DNA from: Chthoniobacter sp.
GTDB lineage: Bacteria; Verrucomicrobiota; Verrucomicrobiia; Chthoniobacterales; Chthoniobacteraceae
Assembly (NCBI GenBank): GCA_021414005.1
Contig: JAIOPH010000019.1
Coordinates: 434,001-498,000 of the forward strand
Reading direction: 5' to 3'
Length of the DNA: 64,000 nucleotides
Below are positions 41,020 to 49,316 of the stretch, piece after piece. Within the stretch, counting starts at the first letter, position 1; every line of letters starts with the position of its first letter. The notes below the pieces were generated by a model, which was not told the origin of the DNA, did no database searches, and saw only the letters and a program-made list of their open reading frames with translations. The position numbers and the translations under genes were made by a program.

Positions 41020-43506
41020 GTGATCCGTTCGCTGCTCGTGTCCACACTTGGGCGCGTGGGGCTGGGGGTCTGGATGCTCGGATGCGGGCCGCTGCGGGGC
41101 GCGGAGGACGCGGCGCGGCTGGCTTTCTTCGAGCAGCGCGTGCGTCCGGTGCTGGTGGAGTATTGCTACGAATGTCACAGCGCCGAGAGCAAGAAGCTCA
41201 AGGGCGGGCTGCGGCTCGATTCGCGGGCCGGGCTTCTGCGCGGTGGCGAGACTGACGCGGCGGTGGTGCCGGGGGATGCGAAAAAGAGTCTGCTGATCGA
41301 GGCGGTGGGCTACGCGGACCGCGATTTGCAGATGCCGCCAAAGAAGCGCCTGCCGGACGCCGTCGTTGCCGACCTCACGCAGTGGGTGAACGACGGGGCC
41401 TTCGATCCGCGTGACGGCCCGGCGGTCAGCAAAGCGCCCGGCGCGAACGACAGCGCCATGACGCACTGGGCGTTTCAACCCATCCGTGAAATCACGCCGC
41501 CCGGCGGCGAGAATCCGATGGATGGTTTCATCACCGCGAAGCTGGCCGAGCGCGGCCTGACGCAGGCTCCGGCGGCGGATCGCCGGACGCTCATCCGCCG
41601 CGCGGCCTACGACCTCACGGGACTGCCGCCGACGCCGGAGGAGATCGGCGCTTTCCTCAATGACAGCGCGCCGGACGCCTTCGAGAAAATGATCGAGCGG
41701 TTCCTCGCGTCGCCGCGCTACGGCGAGCGCTGGGGCCGCTGGTGGCTGGATGTCGCGCGCTACGCGGACACCAACGGGCAGGATGAAAACAAGGTCATGG
41801 CCAACGCGTGGCGTTATCGCGACTGGGTGGTCCGCGCGTTCAACGCGAACCGGCGCTTCGACGAATTCATCACCGAGCAACTGGCCGGCGATCTTCTGCC
41901 CGCGGCAGGCGTGAGCGATCCGGAGCTTTTCGAGCGCTGGACGGCCACGGGCTTTCTCGTGCTCGGTCCGAAAATCCTCGCCGAGCAGGACAAACCGAAG
42001 CTCGTCATGGACCTCATCGACGAGCAGATCGACGTGGTGAGCCGCGCATTTCTCGGCCTGACGGTGAGCTGCGCGCGCTGTCACGATCACAAGTTCGACC
42101 CGATCCCGACGCGCGATTACTACGCGCTCGCCGGGATTTTCCGCAGCACGAAGACGATGGCGAATCTCGAGTTCGTCTCGAAGTTTCACGAGCGCCAGAT
42201 CGGTGGTAAAAAGCAGCGCGCGGCGCTCCAGGCGTACGAAAAGGAGCTCGCGGCACGCAGCGCAGCCGTGGACGCGGCGATCGTGCGGGCGAACACGGCA
42301 TGGTTCACCGACCCGCAGGCCCCGGTGCCTGAGATCCCCGAGGTGAGCGACGATCCCTTTGCGCCGGTCGGCGCGCTGCGGTTGCTCCAGGCGCGGCACC
42401 CGCTGTATCCGGCGGAGACGCGCGCGGTCATCATCGGGCTGGAAAAGACGCGCGACGAGCTGAAGCGGAACCGTCCGCCGGCCGACTTCGCGCTCGCGGT
42501 GGAAGAGGCCAAGCCGGTGAATCTTCCGGTGCATATTCGCGGGAGCCATTTGAATTTGGAAAAGCACGCGGTGCCGCGCGGGTTCATCCAGATCGCGAGT
42601 CGGAGCGGGGTCGCGCCGGTGCCCGCGGATCGCAGCGGGCGTCTGGAGCTGGCCCGGTGGCTGACCGGCCCGGAGCAGCCGCTCACGGCGCGAGTCATCA
42701 TGAACCGCATCTGGCAGGCGCATTTCGGCGAGGGGCTCGTGCGCACGCCGGACAACTTCGGCGTCCGCGGGGAGGCGCCGTCGCATCCCGAACTGCTCGA
42801 CTGGCTGGCGCGTGAATTCATGCGCTCGGGTTGGGATGTGAAAAGGATGCACCGGCTCATTTTGACGAGCGCGGCGTGGCGGCAGGCGGGCCGGAGTGGC
42901 CAGGCAAATGCCGCGAGCCTCGACCACGCCGCGCACTCGGACCCGGAAAACCGGCTGCTCTGGCATTTTCCTCGGCAGCGGCTGGATGCGGAGATGATCC
43001 GCGATGCTCTGCTGGCGGTGTCCGGACGGCTCGATGTCACGGTGGGCGGATCGCTGGTCGCGTGGAAAAACGATGAGTACGTGCCGAAAGACACCGTGTC
43101 CGCGGGCTCGCGCCGGCGCTCCGTGTACCTGCCCGTCGTGCGCGGGCGGGTGTTCGATCTGTTCACCATCTTCGACGCTGCGAATCCCAGCGTCGTCACC
43201 GCGCAGCGGACGCCGACGGTCGTGACGCATCAGGCGTTGTTTTTCCTCAACAGCCCGCTGGTCAAGGACGCCGCCCGCGCCTTTGCGCAAAGCCTGCTGG
43301 TCGCTTCGCCCGACGATGCGGCGGGTCGTGTCGGCCGGGCCTACGAGCGTGCTTTCGGCCGGCTGCCGACGGACGAGGAAACCCGGCGCGCGTTGGAATT
43401 TGTCGCCGCCCTGCCGCGTCGGGACGGGAAGGATGCGGACGTGGCCGCGTGGGGCGCGTGGTGCCAGGTGCTGTTCGCCGCGAATGAATTTGTGTATCGG
43501 GAGTAA
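41020..43506 (+). CDS. PSD1 protein: planctomycete cytochrome c plus DUF1549 and DUF1553
   Basis: An 828-residue exported protein beginning at GTG, with a signal peptide (VGLGVWMLGCGPLRGAED). The order is PSCyt1 with a single haem motif YCYECHSAESKKLKGGLRLD (CxxCH at about 45-49), DUF1549 (LIRRAAYDLTGLPPTPEEIG, ASPRYGERWGRWWLDVARYA, then the second VSCARCHDHKFDPI motif) and DUF1553 (LTARVIMNRIWQAHFGEGLV, GVRGEAPSHPELLDWLAREF, QRTPTVVTHQALFFLNSP). These proteins are characteristic of PVC bacteria and always pair with DUF1501. Function is unknown; redox-linked polysaccharide processing has been proposed. It lies inside the split terminase. Confidence 0.93.
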   Translation: MIRSLLVSTLGRVGLGVWMLGCGPLRGAEDAARLAFFEQRVRPVLVEYCYECHSAESKKLKGGLRLDSRAGLLRGGETDAAVVPGDAKKSLLIEAVGYADRDLQMPPKKRLPDAVVADLTQWVNDGAFDPRDGPAVSKAPGANDSAMTHWAFQPIREITPPGGENPMDGFITAKLAERGLTQAPAADRRTLIRRAAYDLTGLPPTPEEIGAFLNDSAPDAFEKMIERFLASPRYGERWGRWWLDVARYADTNGQDENKVMANAWRYRDWVVRAFNANRRFDEFITEQLAGDLLPAAGVSDPELFERWTATGFLVLGPKILAEQDKPKLVMDLIDEQIDVVSRAFLGLTVSCARCHDHKFDPIPTRDYYALAGIFRSTKTMANLEFVSKFHERQIGGKKQRAALQAYEKELAARSAAVDAAIVRANTAWFTDPQAPVPEIPEVSDDPFAPVGALRLLQARHPLYPAETRAVIIGLEKTRDELKRNRPPADFALAVEEAKPVNLPVHIRGSHLNLEKHAVPRGFIQIASRSGVAPVPADRSGRLELARWLTGPEQPLTARVIMNRIWQAHFGEGLVRTPDNFGVRGEAPSHPELLDWLAREFMRSGWDVKRMHRLILTSAAWRQAGRSGQANAASLDHAAHSDPENRLLWHFPRQRLDAEMIRDALLAVSGRLDVTVGGSLVAWKNDEYVPKDTVSAGSRRRSVYLPVVRGRVFDLFTIFDAANPSVVTAQRTPTVVTHQALFFLNSPLVKDAARAFAQSLLVASPDDAAGRVGRAYERAFGRLPTDEETRRALEFVAALPRRDGKDADVAAWGAWCQVLFAANEFVYRE

Positions 43507-43510
43507 CACC

Positions 43511-44923
43511 ATGCCGCACGCCCTGCCTCCGCCTTTCTCCCGCCGCCAGATGCTGCGCCAATGCTGCGTGGGCTTCGGCAATCTCGCGCTGCTCGGGCTG
43601 CTGTCGTCGCTCGACCGCGCCGCCGCCGCGTCACCCGCGCACCCTCTCGCCGCGCATCCGCCGATGTTCCGCCCGCGGGCGAAGCGTGTGATTTTTCTCT
43701 TCATGCACGGCGGCCCGTCCCACGTGGACACCTTCGACTACAAACCCGCGCTGATCCGCGACCACGGAAAGCCGCTGCCTTTTGAAAAGCCGCGCATCCA
43801 GTTTGCCAAAACCTCGAACCTGCGGAAGTCGCCGTGGGAATTCCGTCCGCGCGGACAGTGCGGCGCGATGGTCAGCGATCTCTTCCCGCTCGTCGGCGCG
43901 CGCGCAGACGACCTGTGCATCATCAAGTCCATCCACGGCACTAATGAGGCCCACGGTGGCGCGCTGCTCAAACTGCACACCGGCTCCGATTCGCTTGTGC
44001 GCCCGAGCATGGGCTCGTGGATTTCCTACGGACTCGGCAGCGAAAACCAAAACCTGCCCAGCTTTCTGACGATCAACCCCACGTTCGGTCACGGCGGCGT
44101 GGGCAATTGGTCCAGCGCGTTCCTGCCGGCGGTGCATCAGGGTACGCCCATCGGCGGCGGGGACGTGCCGGTGGAAAAGGCGGCCATCAATTACCTGCAC
44201 GACCCCAACGAGAACACCGCCCAACAGCGCGCCCAGCTCGATCTGCTCGGCGCGATGAACCGCGAGCATCTCGCCGGAGCCGGCCCCGATCCCGCGCTGG
44301 AAGCGCGCATCGAATCGTTCGAACTGGCCTTTCGCATGCAGACGGAAGCGCCGGAGGCGATGGACGTGAACAGCGAATCCGCCGCCACGAAAAAACTCTA
44401 CGGCCTCGATGAGGCGCACACCGCATCGTTCGCGCGGCAGTGCCTGCTCGCCCGCCGTTTCAGCGAACGCGGCGTGCGCTTCGTGCAGGTCACCCATCCC
44501 TACTGGGACCAGCACGAAAACCTGACCAAAGACCACGCGCGCCACGCCGCCGAGGTGGACCGCCCGATCGCCGGCCTGCTCGCCGATTTGCAAGGCCGCG
44601 GCCTGCTCGACGAAACGCTTGTCATCTGGGGCGGCGAGTTTGGCCGCACGCCCACGCTGCAAGGCAAGGACGGGCGCGATCATCATCCGCACGCGTTCAC
44701 CATGTGGATGGCCGGCGGCGGGGTGAAGGAGGGGAGCAGCTACGGCGTGACCGACGACTACGGCTGCTACTGCGTGGACGAGAAAGTCCACATCCACGAC
44801 CTCCACGCCACGATCCTCGCGCTCCTCGGCCTCGACCACGAACGCCTCACCTATCGGCACGCCGGGCGCGACTTCCGGCTCACCGATGTGAGCGGGCGGG
44901 TGGTGCGGGAGATCTTTGCGTGA
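43511..44923 (+). CDS. DUF1501 domain-containing protein with Tat-like signal
   Basis: A 470-residue protein starting 4 nt after the PSD1 stop. N-terminus FSRRQMLRQCCVGFGNLALL carries a twin arginine and a hydrophobic core, as is usual in this family. Sulfatase-fold elements follow: RVIFLFMHGGPSHVDTFDYK, SIHGTNEAHGGALLKLHTG, FVQVTHPYWDQHENL, VIWGGEFGRTPTLQGKDGRD then HHPHAF, and HDLHATILALLGLDHERLTY. The fold belongs to the alkaline phosphatase group without the CxPxR motif. It is the obligate partner of PSD1. Confidence 0.93.
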   Translation: MPHALPPPFSRRQMLRQCCVGFGNLALLGLLSSLDRAAAASPAHPLAAHPPMFRPRAKRVIFLFMHGGPSHVDTFDYKPALIRDHGKPLPFEKPRIQFAKTSNLRKSPWEFRPRGQCGAMVSDLFPLVGARADDLCIIKSIHGTNEAHGGALLKLHTGSDSLVRPSMGSWISYGLGSENQNLPSFLTINPTFGHGGVGNWSSAFLPAVHQGTPIGGGDVPVEKAAINYLHDPNENTAQQRAQLDLLGAMNREHLAGAGPDPALEARIESFELAFRMQTEAPEAMDVNSESAATKKLYGLDEAHTASFARQCLLARRFSERGVRFVQVTHPYWDQHENLTKDHARHAAEVDRPIAGLLADLQGRGLLDETLVIWGGEFGRTPTLQGKDGRDHHPHAFTMWMAGGGVKEGSSYGVTDDYGCYCVDEKVHIHDLHATILALLGLDHERLTYRHAGRDFRLTDVSGRVVREIFA

Positions 44924-44967
44924 GACCAAAAGGATAAAAGAAGGATAAGGATAAAGGGACGGGGCAT

Positions 44968-45585
44968 TTGTCACCCTACCACGAGAAAATCGGCCCCGGC
45001 ACCGAGAGCTACGCCAACCTGCTCGCCCTCTGCGAGACGTGGCGCGTGCCAAAACACAACATCGCCTTCGATGTCGGCACCTTCCAAAGCGAACTGTTCA
45101 CGCAGATCATGGAGGGCGGCTCGCTGCCCAATGGCGACTACGCCATGAAGGCGCTGTGGGGCGACGACCGCCCTTTCTTCCTCATCGGCGGCGAGCGCCA
45201 CCTGTGGACGGTCGCGCCTACCGATCCCTACCTCGGGCGCAAGGCGCAGGGCTTCATCCGCCCGATCAACGTCATCCGCTGGTGCAAGCCGAGCGTGCAG
45301 GACAAGCTGAACTTCTTCATGCACGGCTACGGCGAAACCGACTGGCGCATCCTCCCCGCCGCCGATCAGGACTACCGCAAACAGGTCACCGCCTGGGACC
45401 GCCGCGAATTCACCGATGCGCGCGGCGCGCGGCAGACGGAATGGTGGTGCCCCCAGGGCCGTCCCGATCACTACTACTCCTGCGAGTTGGAGCAAATCGT
45501 CTGCGCCAGCGCCCGGGGGCTGCTCAGCGCCCCGCGCGAAGTCGGCCCGCTCTTCGAGCACGCCGCCGCCGTGACACATAGCTGA
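44968..45585 (+). pseudogene. Phage terminase large subunit (GpA type), right part
   Basis: An open frame of 205 residues from TTG at 44968 that reads as the C-terminal nuclease end of a GpA terminase: YANLLALCETWRVPKHNIAF followed by DVGTFQSELF, GFIRPINVIRWCKPSVQDKL, ILPAADQDYRKQVTAWDRRE, and WWCPQGRPDHYYSCELEQIV then CASARGLL. The conserved GRPxHxxxCE pattern of the family end is present. It continues the sequence that breaks off at about 40910, with the PSD1-DUF1501 pair in between. The 5' boundary carries AAGGATAA repeated units (44934-44957). Confidence 0.72.
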
Positions 45586-45625
45586 GAATCAGTCCGGTAT
45601 GGGCGCACGGAGGCAAACGGGGGCT

Positions 45626-46882
45626 CTAACCGGCGATAAGTCGCCGATATTCTGCGATGTGCGGATCCTCACTCAATTTCTGACTGCCTTCGAGGTGCAA
45701 CGCGAGTAGGAGCACCTTGCGTATATGCGTCCGGCCAGTGCCAGAAGCTTCGAAAAGTGGGTCACTGAAATCAATGCGGCGAGCGGGTGACAGACGCCCT
45801 TCAAAGCTCGCGGCCCGCAGATCTCGATGTTGAGCCGCGTCGCGTAAAAGCTGACGAGAAATGTCAAAGAGAGCCTGAACGCCGACGGTTTTTCGGATAA
45901 AGCCCTGGGGCGATGCGTCACGCCAAAGCGTGCGTGCCACCGCTGTGAAGTAGTTTTTGATCAATGCGTGGATGATCTCATCGTTGCACTCGCGGAAGAG
46001 TTCACGCAGCGGTGTTCGACTCGCTTCACGGGCGGGCTTGAGCACTGACCGGCTGTGGCCTTCGTAGCGGAGTTCGCCCGCCATCTCGTAAGCATCCGTT
46101 TTGGGATTGCTCGAAATGAGACGCACAGTTCCTTCGACGACCGTTGCCATCGACACTGCCCAATCTCCTGCGCGTCGAGCCTCAGCCAGCGACGTGGAAA
46201 AGTCATTTTCTGCAGGGACTACAATGTGGTCGTGGAATGGAGAGTCCTCTTCGGCATTGAGTTTGCGGGTTAGAAAGACGGCAAATTTCTCCGGCGTCCA
46301 TTTCTTCGGCTCCTCTTCCTCCACATTGTAGCCAAACAACTCGTAAGTTTGGCTCTTGCTGACCGGCCGTTGATTCGCGTTGATCGTGGCAAAGAGGCGC
46401 GCTTGGTATGGCTTAGGAAGATCGAAGTAGACGGCGCACACGAGCGGCATGTCGAGACGCGCCATATTCAAGATGAAATTAAACCCAAACAACCGATGTT
46501 GTCCGTCGATGATTGCGGCCAGTTTTTGCGGCGTGGGTATGATCAAGTGCCCGGTCCCGGTGCCATTGGCCGTAACGAATTCCCAACGGATTTTGTCATC
46601 ATCCTCCACCAGGCCATCTTCGGCTCGGTAATTGGCAGCAAGAATGATCGTGTTCGGAAATGAAGCCGAGCCGGTGTCAATAAAGCGCCCAATTTCCTTT
46701 AGCCGCGGCTTTGCGAGTTCGCGTTGCGAACCGGTCAGCTCATAGGTTCCATCAGGCTTTGGAGTGGCCGTTAAGCGATCGCTGTATGCGGCATCAAGCA
46801 ACACGCGCGCCGGCAATGAAACTACAACGAATTCCCCGAACGGTTGCCGGACCAGTATTCCGGGAGCATTGAGTGGATACAT
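45626..46882 (-). CDS. DGQHR-domain protein associated with DNA phosphorothioation
   Basis: A 418-residue protein of the DndB/DGQHR family. The name-giving motif IIDGQHRLFGF is at residues 124-134, preceded by RLKEIGRFIDTGSASFPNTI and followed by ATINANQRPVSKSQTYELFG, which is the conserved NxxQ(R/K)V block. DndB represses the dnd operon in studied systems and related DGQHR proteins accompany modification loci. It is the last gene of the minus-strand cluster, 4 nt after the membrane protein gene. Whether it is regulator or enzyme cannot be decided. GC content is lower than in the flanking envelope block. Confidence 0.88.
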   Translation of the reverse strand: MYPLNAPGILVRQPFGEFVVVSLPARVLLDAAYSDRLTATPKPDGTYELTGSQRELAKPRLKEIGRFIDTGSASFPNTIILAANYRAEDGLVEDDDKIRWEFVTANGTGTGHLIIPTPQKLAAIIDGQHRLFGFNFILNMARLDMPLVCAVYFDLPKPYQARLFATINANQRPVSKSQTYELFGYNVEEEEPKKWTPEKFAVFLTRKLNAEEDSPFHDHIVVPAENDFSTSLAEARRAGDWAVSMATVVEGTVRLISSNPKTDAYEMAGELRYEGHSRSVLKPAREASRTPLRELFRECNDEIIHALIKNYFTAVARTLWRDASPQGFIRKTVGVQALFDISRQLLRDAAQHRDLRAASFEGRLSPARRIDFSDPLFEASGTGRTHIRKVLLLALHLEGSQKLSEDPHIAEYRRLIAG

Positions 46883-46886
46883 CGTC

Positions 46887-47387
46887 TTACTGTTGCCAGC
46901 CAGTGGTATCGCCTTCTAGTTCCGTGTTCGGATCTGGTGTGGGAGCGTTTGGATCAATGTCTTTGAAACAGTCCTTCTCTCCGTTGGCTATCCACCAAAA
47001 GAACACGCTTAACACAGCACCAATCCCAGCAAAAATCAGACGTGTCAGGGGTTGTGTCGTGGTAGCGAGGAAAAAGATTCCGACGAACAGCGCCCCGGAA
47101 AGCAAACCGAAAGATCGCAAGTATGGTTGCCGCTCGTGCGTCAATTCAATCAAAGCGGCAGCGGCGACCGCAGGAAAGTAGGTATAGAGTGAAGCAGCGA
47201 TATTGAACATATCCCATTGCTCCATCAGCTTGCATTGGTAAAGCGCGTTCCAGATCCCGAGCCCACCACAAACTAAAACAGCGAGGAGAAGATGAGCGTA
47301 AAACGTGACCGACCTGACGGGGGCACATAAACGCCGCCGGGTGTCCCGGAATAGCAAATCAATTGATGCGGTTAGGTCTTGGCTCAT
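46887..47387 (-). CDS. Membrane protein of unknown function in the Dnd cluster
   Basis: A 166-residue protein with four predicted transmembrane helices (YAHLLLAVLVCGGLGIW, LYTYFPAVAAAALIEL, LRSFGLLSGALFVGIFFLAT, LIFAGIGAVLSVFFWWIA) and an acidic C-terminal tail (FKDIDPNAPTPDPNTELEGD). No family is recognised. It lies between the DGQHR gene and a small cytosolic gene, with tight spacing. Membrane proteins of unknown role are frequent in defence loci and may sense or execute a response; that is inference. Confidence 0.7.
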   Translation of the reverse strand: MSQDLTASIDLLFRDTRRRLCAPVRSVTFYAHLLLAVLVCGGLGIWNALYQCKLMEQWDMFNIAASLYTYFPAVAAAALIELTHERQPYLRSFGLLSGALFVGIFFLATTTQPLTRLIFAGIGAVLSVFFWWIANGEKDCFKDIDPNAPTPDPNTELEGDTTGWQQ

Positions 47388-47420
47388 AAAATTGGGTTTG
47401 GCGAAACAGCCAATTCATCC

Positions 47421-47759
47421 TCAAATCGCGCTAACCTCTCGCAGCAAATCCTCGTGAGTTCGTTTCGGCGGTTCCACGGGGCGCTCGCGGTAGTTCTGCC
47501 GCTCCTGTTTCACTTGCGCCACCACGGCAGGCGACGCGCCGAGGGCGCGGAGGATGGCGGTGAGGTGGGCGCAGAACTCGTCGGGTGAAATCCAGTCTTC
47601 GATATATGCGCGATACGGATCATCGCATTTGGAACTCTCCGGGGTGTTTAACGTCAGGATGTGCTTACCGCTAACGAAGACATGACAGCCATCCGCTTCC
47701 CAATTTTCAAAGATCACGCGCTCCTCACTCCACGGGATAGTCGATTCTGGGGCGGGCAT
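47421..47759 (-). CDS. Small protein of unknown function in the Dnd cluster
   Basis: A 112-residue protein with blocks ESTIPWSEERVIFENWEADG, HVFVSGKHILTLNTPES and a C-terminal helix (PDEFCAHLTAILRALGASPA). It starts 6 nt after the end of the DndE-ATPase gene and so is probably co-translated. I recognise no family. The length and acidic character recall small inhibitors or adaptors in defence loci, but nothing in the sequence proves this. Confidence 0.65.
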   Translation of the reverse strand: MPAPESTIPWSEERVIFENWEADGCHVFVSGKHILTLNTPESSKCDDPYRAYIEDWISPDEFCAHLTAILRALGASPAVVAQVKQERQNYRERPVEPPKRTHEDLLREVSAI

Positions 47760-47765
47760 AGTTGG

Positions 47766-49313
47766 TCAGCTTCCTGGTTGCCAGCAGCGGATGCGTTCGG
47801 GCTCGCGGCCGGGGAGTTTTACGAAGGCGATGCCGGGGGTGAGGTAGGTGTCAGTGAATTCGCTGGCTTGGAGTTTGCGGCCGAAGACGCCTTGGAGAGA
47901 GCCGAGACCCTTTTGGCTCTGCGCACAGGCGAAGGCGATGACGGCTCCGAGCTGGGTGGTGAAGTCGTCGGTCTGCCCCTCGAAGTCGCTCGGGTCTTGG
48001 GAGAGGAGCATGACGACGGAACCTTTGGAGCGGCCTTGGCGGACGAGGTCGACGAGGGATTCCGAGCGGCGTTCCTTGAGCACCTTGCGGGCTTCGTCGA
48101 GGACTAGGAGGTGGCGGAAGCTGCGAAAGCCACCGGCCACCGGCGAGTCGGGCTGGTCAAGGAGGAAGGCGCTGACAGCATCGAGCAGGACGAGGGTGAC
48201 GAGGCGCTTCAATTCCTCGGGCAGGCCCTTGAGGCTCACGACCCAGGACTGGCTGAAGAACTGCGCGGGCTGGAGCTTGGCGTCGAAGCAACGCAGGTGG
48301 GTCAGTTCGTTGAGGCGGCTGACGATGCTGTCGTTTTCCTTTCCGGCGGCGCGAAGTTCGTGCTCGTAGGTTTCGCGGACTGTTTCGAGATTGCGGTCGT
48401 CGCCGTCGGTGATAACGCGCTCGATGGCGGTGCGGAGCAGATCTTTTTGCAGGTCGCCGGGAGACTTACAGCAAAGCACGAGCGTGTCGCGCAGGCGCAT
48501 TGCGGCGCGGGCGATTTTCATCGGTGCGGCGTCGGCGCGGGGGAGAAAATCGAGCGGTACCGGATCGGTGCCCGCTTCCATCGCGCCGACGTTTGAGAGT
48601 CCCGCGAAAGGGCCGATGGGACGACCGTCGGCGACGAACTCACCTTTCGGGTCAATGAAGAGAAACGGGATGCCCGCCTGGCTCGCCAGCTCCAGCGCGA
48701 TTTGCACGCCGGTCGTGGTCTTGCCTTTGCCGATCGCACCCATGAGCGCGATGTGCGGCGGGATGCCCGGCGCGTTCAGGACAAAGTCCACCGGCTTGTC
48801 GCCGGGATGGGTGCGGCTAACCGAGCCGACCTTCAGCCGGATCTCGCCGGTGACGCCACTCGCTGGCATCCCGCCCACTTCCACGGTTGCACCTGTTTCC
48901 GGGAGCCACTCGGCCAGGCGTTGCACGAGCTTGATCTCATTGGCACCGCAGCGGTCCAGCTCTTCGCGGACGAGTCCGTAGCCGCGCGCCCAGTGTGCTT
49001 CGGTGAGCGCGCGCAGGTCATCGACAGTCGCATCAACTCCGAACTGGCCATCGAGAATCAGCGCGCACAGCCACAGGTCATCATCAGCACCAAAGAGATT
49101 TTCGCCGGGAATGGCCCGGGAGTGAAACTTCGTGTCGCGAGGCAGCGGGTCCGGGCGCGAAGGCTCGGCAAGGGATCGGCCGATAAGGAGGCGCGCGGCT
49201 TCGTATCGGTAGGCGAGGCCGTACGCCGTGCGCAGCTTGTCCTCGAAGGCGGCGGATTCCTCCGTGGCTTTGAACTGCGCTTTCCAGACCTGTTCCTTGA
49301 ATTCGAGATTCAT
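47766..49313 (-). CDS. dndE: DndE-like domain fused to a HerA/FtsK-type ATPase
   Basis: A 515-residue protein. Residues 1 to about 135 resemble DndE, a small tetrameric nicked-DNA binder: AYGLAYRYEAARLLIGRSLA, then GENLFGADDDLWLCALILDG and LTEAHWARGYGLVREEL. From about residue 175 an ATPase follows with Walker A HIALMGAIGKGKTTTG (about 187-202), FLFIDPKGEFVADG, a Walker-B-like RHLLVLDEARKVL and LLSQDPSDFEGQTDDF, as in HerA/VirB4-like translocases. Standard DndE is only about 120 residues. Co-directional with dndD (gap 3 nt), it probably forms part of the modification complex. Confidence 0.8.
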   Translation of the reverse strand: MNLEFKEQVWKAQFKATEESAAFEDKLRTAYGLAYRYEAARLLIGRSLAEPSRPDPLPRDTKFHSRAIPGENLFGADDDLWLCALILDGQFGVDATVDDLRALTEAHWARGYGLVREELDRCGANEIKLVQRLAEWLPETGATVEVGGMPASGVTGEIRLKVGSVSRTHPGDKPVDFVLNAPGIPPHIALMGAIGKGKTTTGVQIALELASQAGIPFLFIDPKGEFVADGRPIGPFAGLSNVGAMEAGTDPVPLDFLPRADAAPMKIARAAMRLRDTLVLCCKSPGDLQKDLLRTAIERVITDGDDRNLETVRETYEHELRAAGKENDSIVSRLNELTHLRCFDAKLQPAQFFSQSWVVSLKGLPEELKRLVTLVLLDAVSAFLLDQPDSPVAGGFRSFRHLLVLDEARKVLKERRSESLVDLVRQGRSKGSVVMLLSQDPSDFEGQTDDFTTQLGAVIAFACAQSQKGLGSLQGVFGRKLQASEFTDTYLTPGIAFVKLPGREPERIRCWQPGS

Positions 49314-49316
49314 AAA

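Noticed and set aside
40879..43731. Open frame of about 950 codons on the minus strand opposite PSD1
   Set aside because: It lies wholly antisense to a well-recognised gene, is dominated by Arg/His/Pro as expected from GC-rich third-codon mirror frames, and shows no domain.
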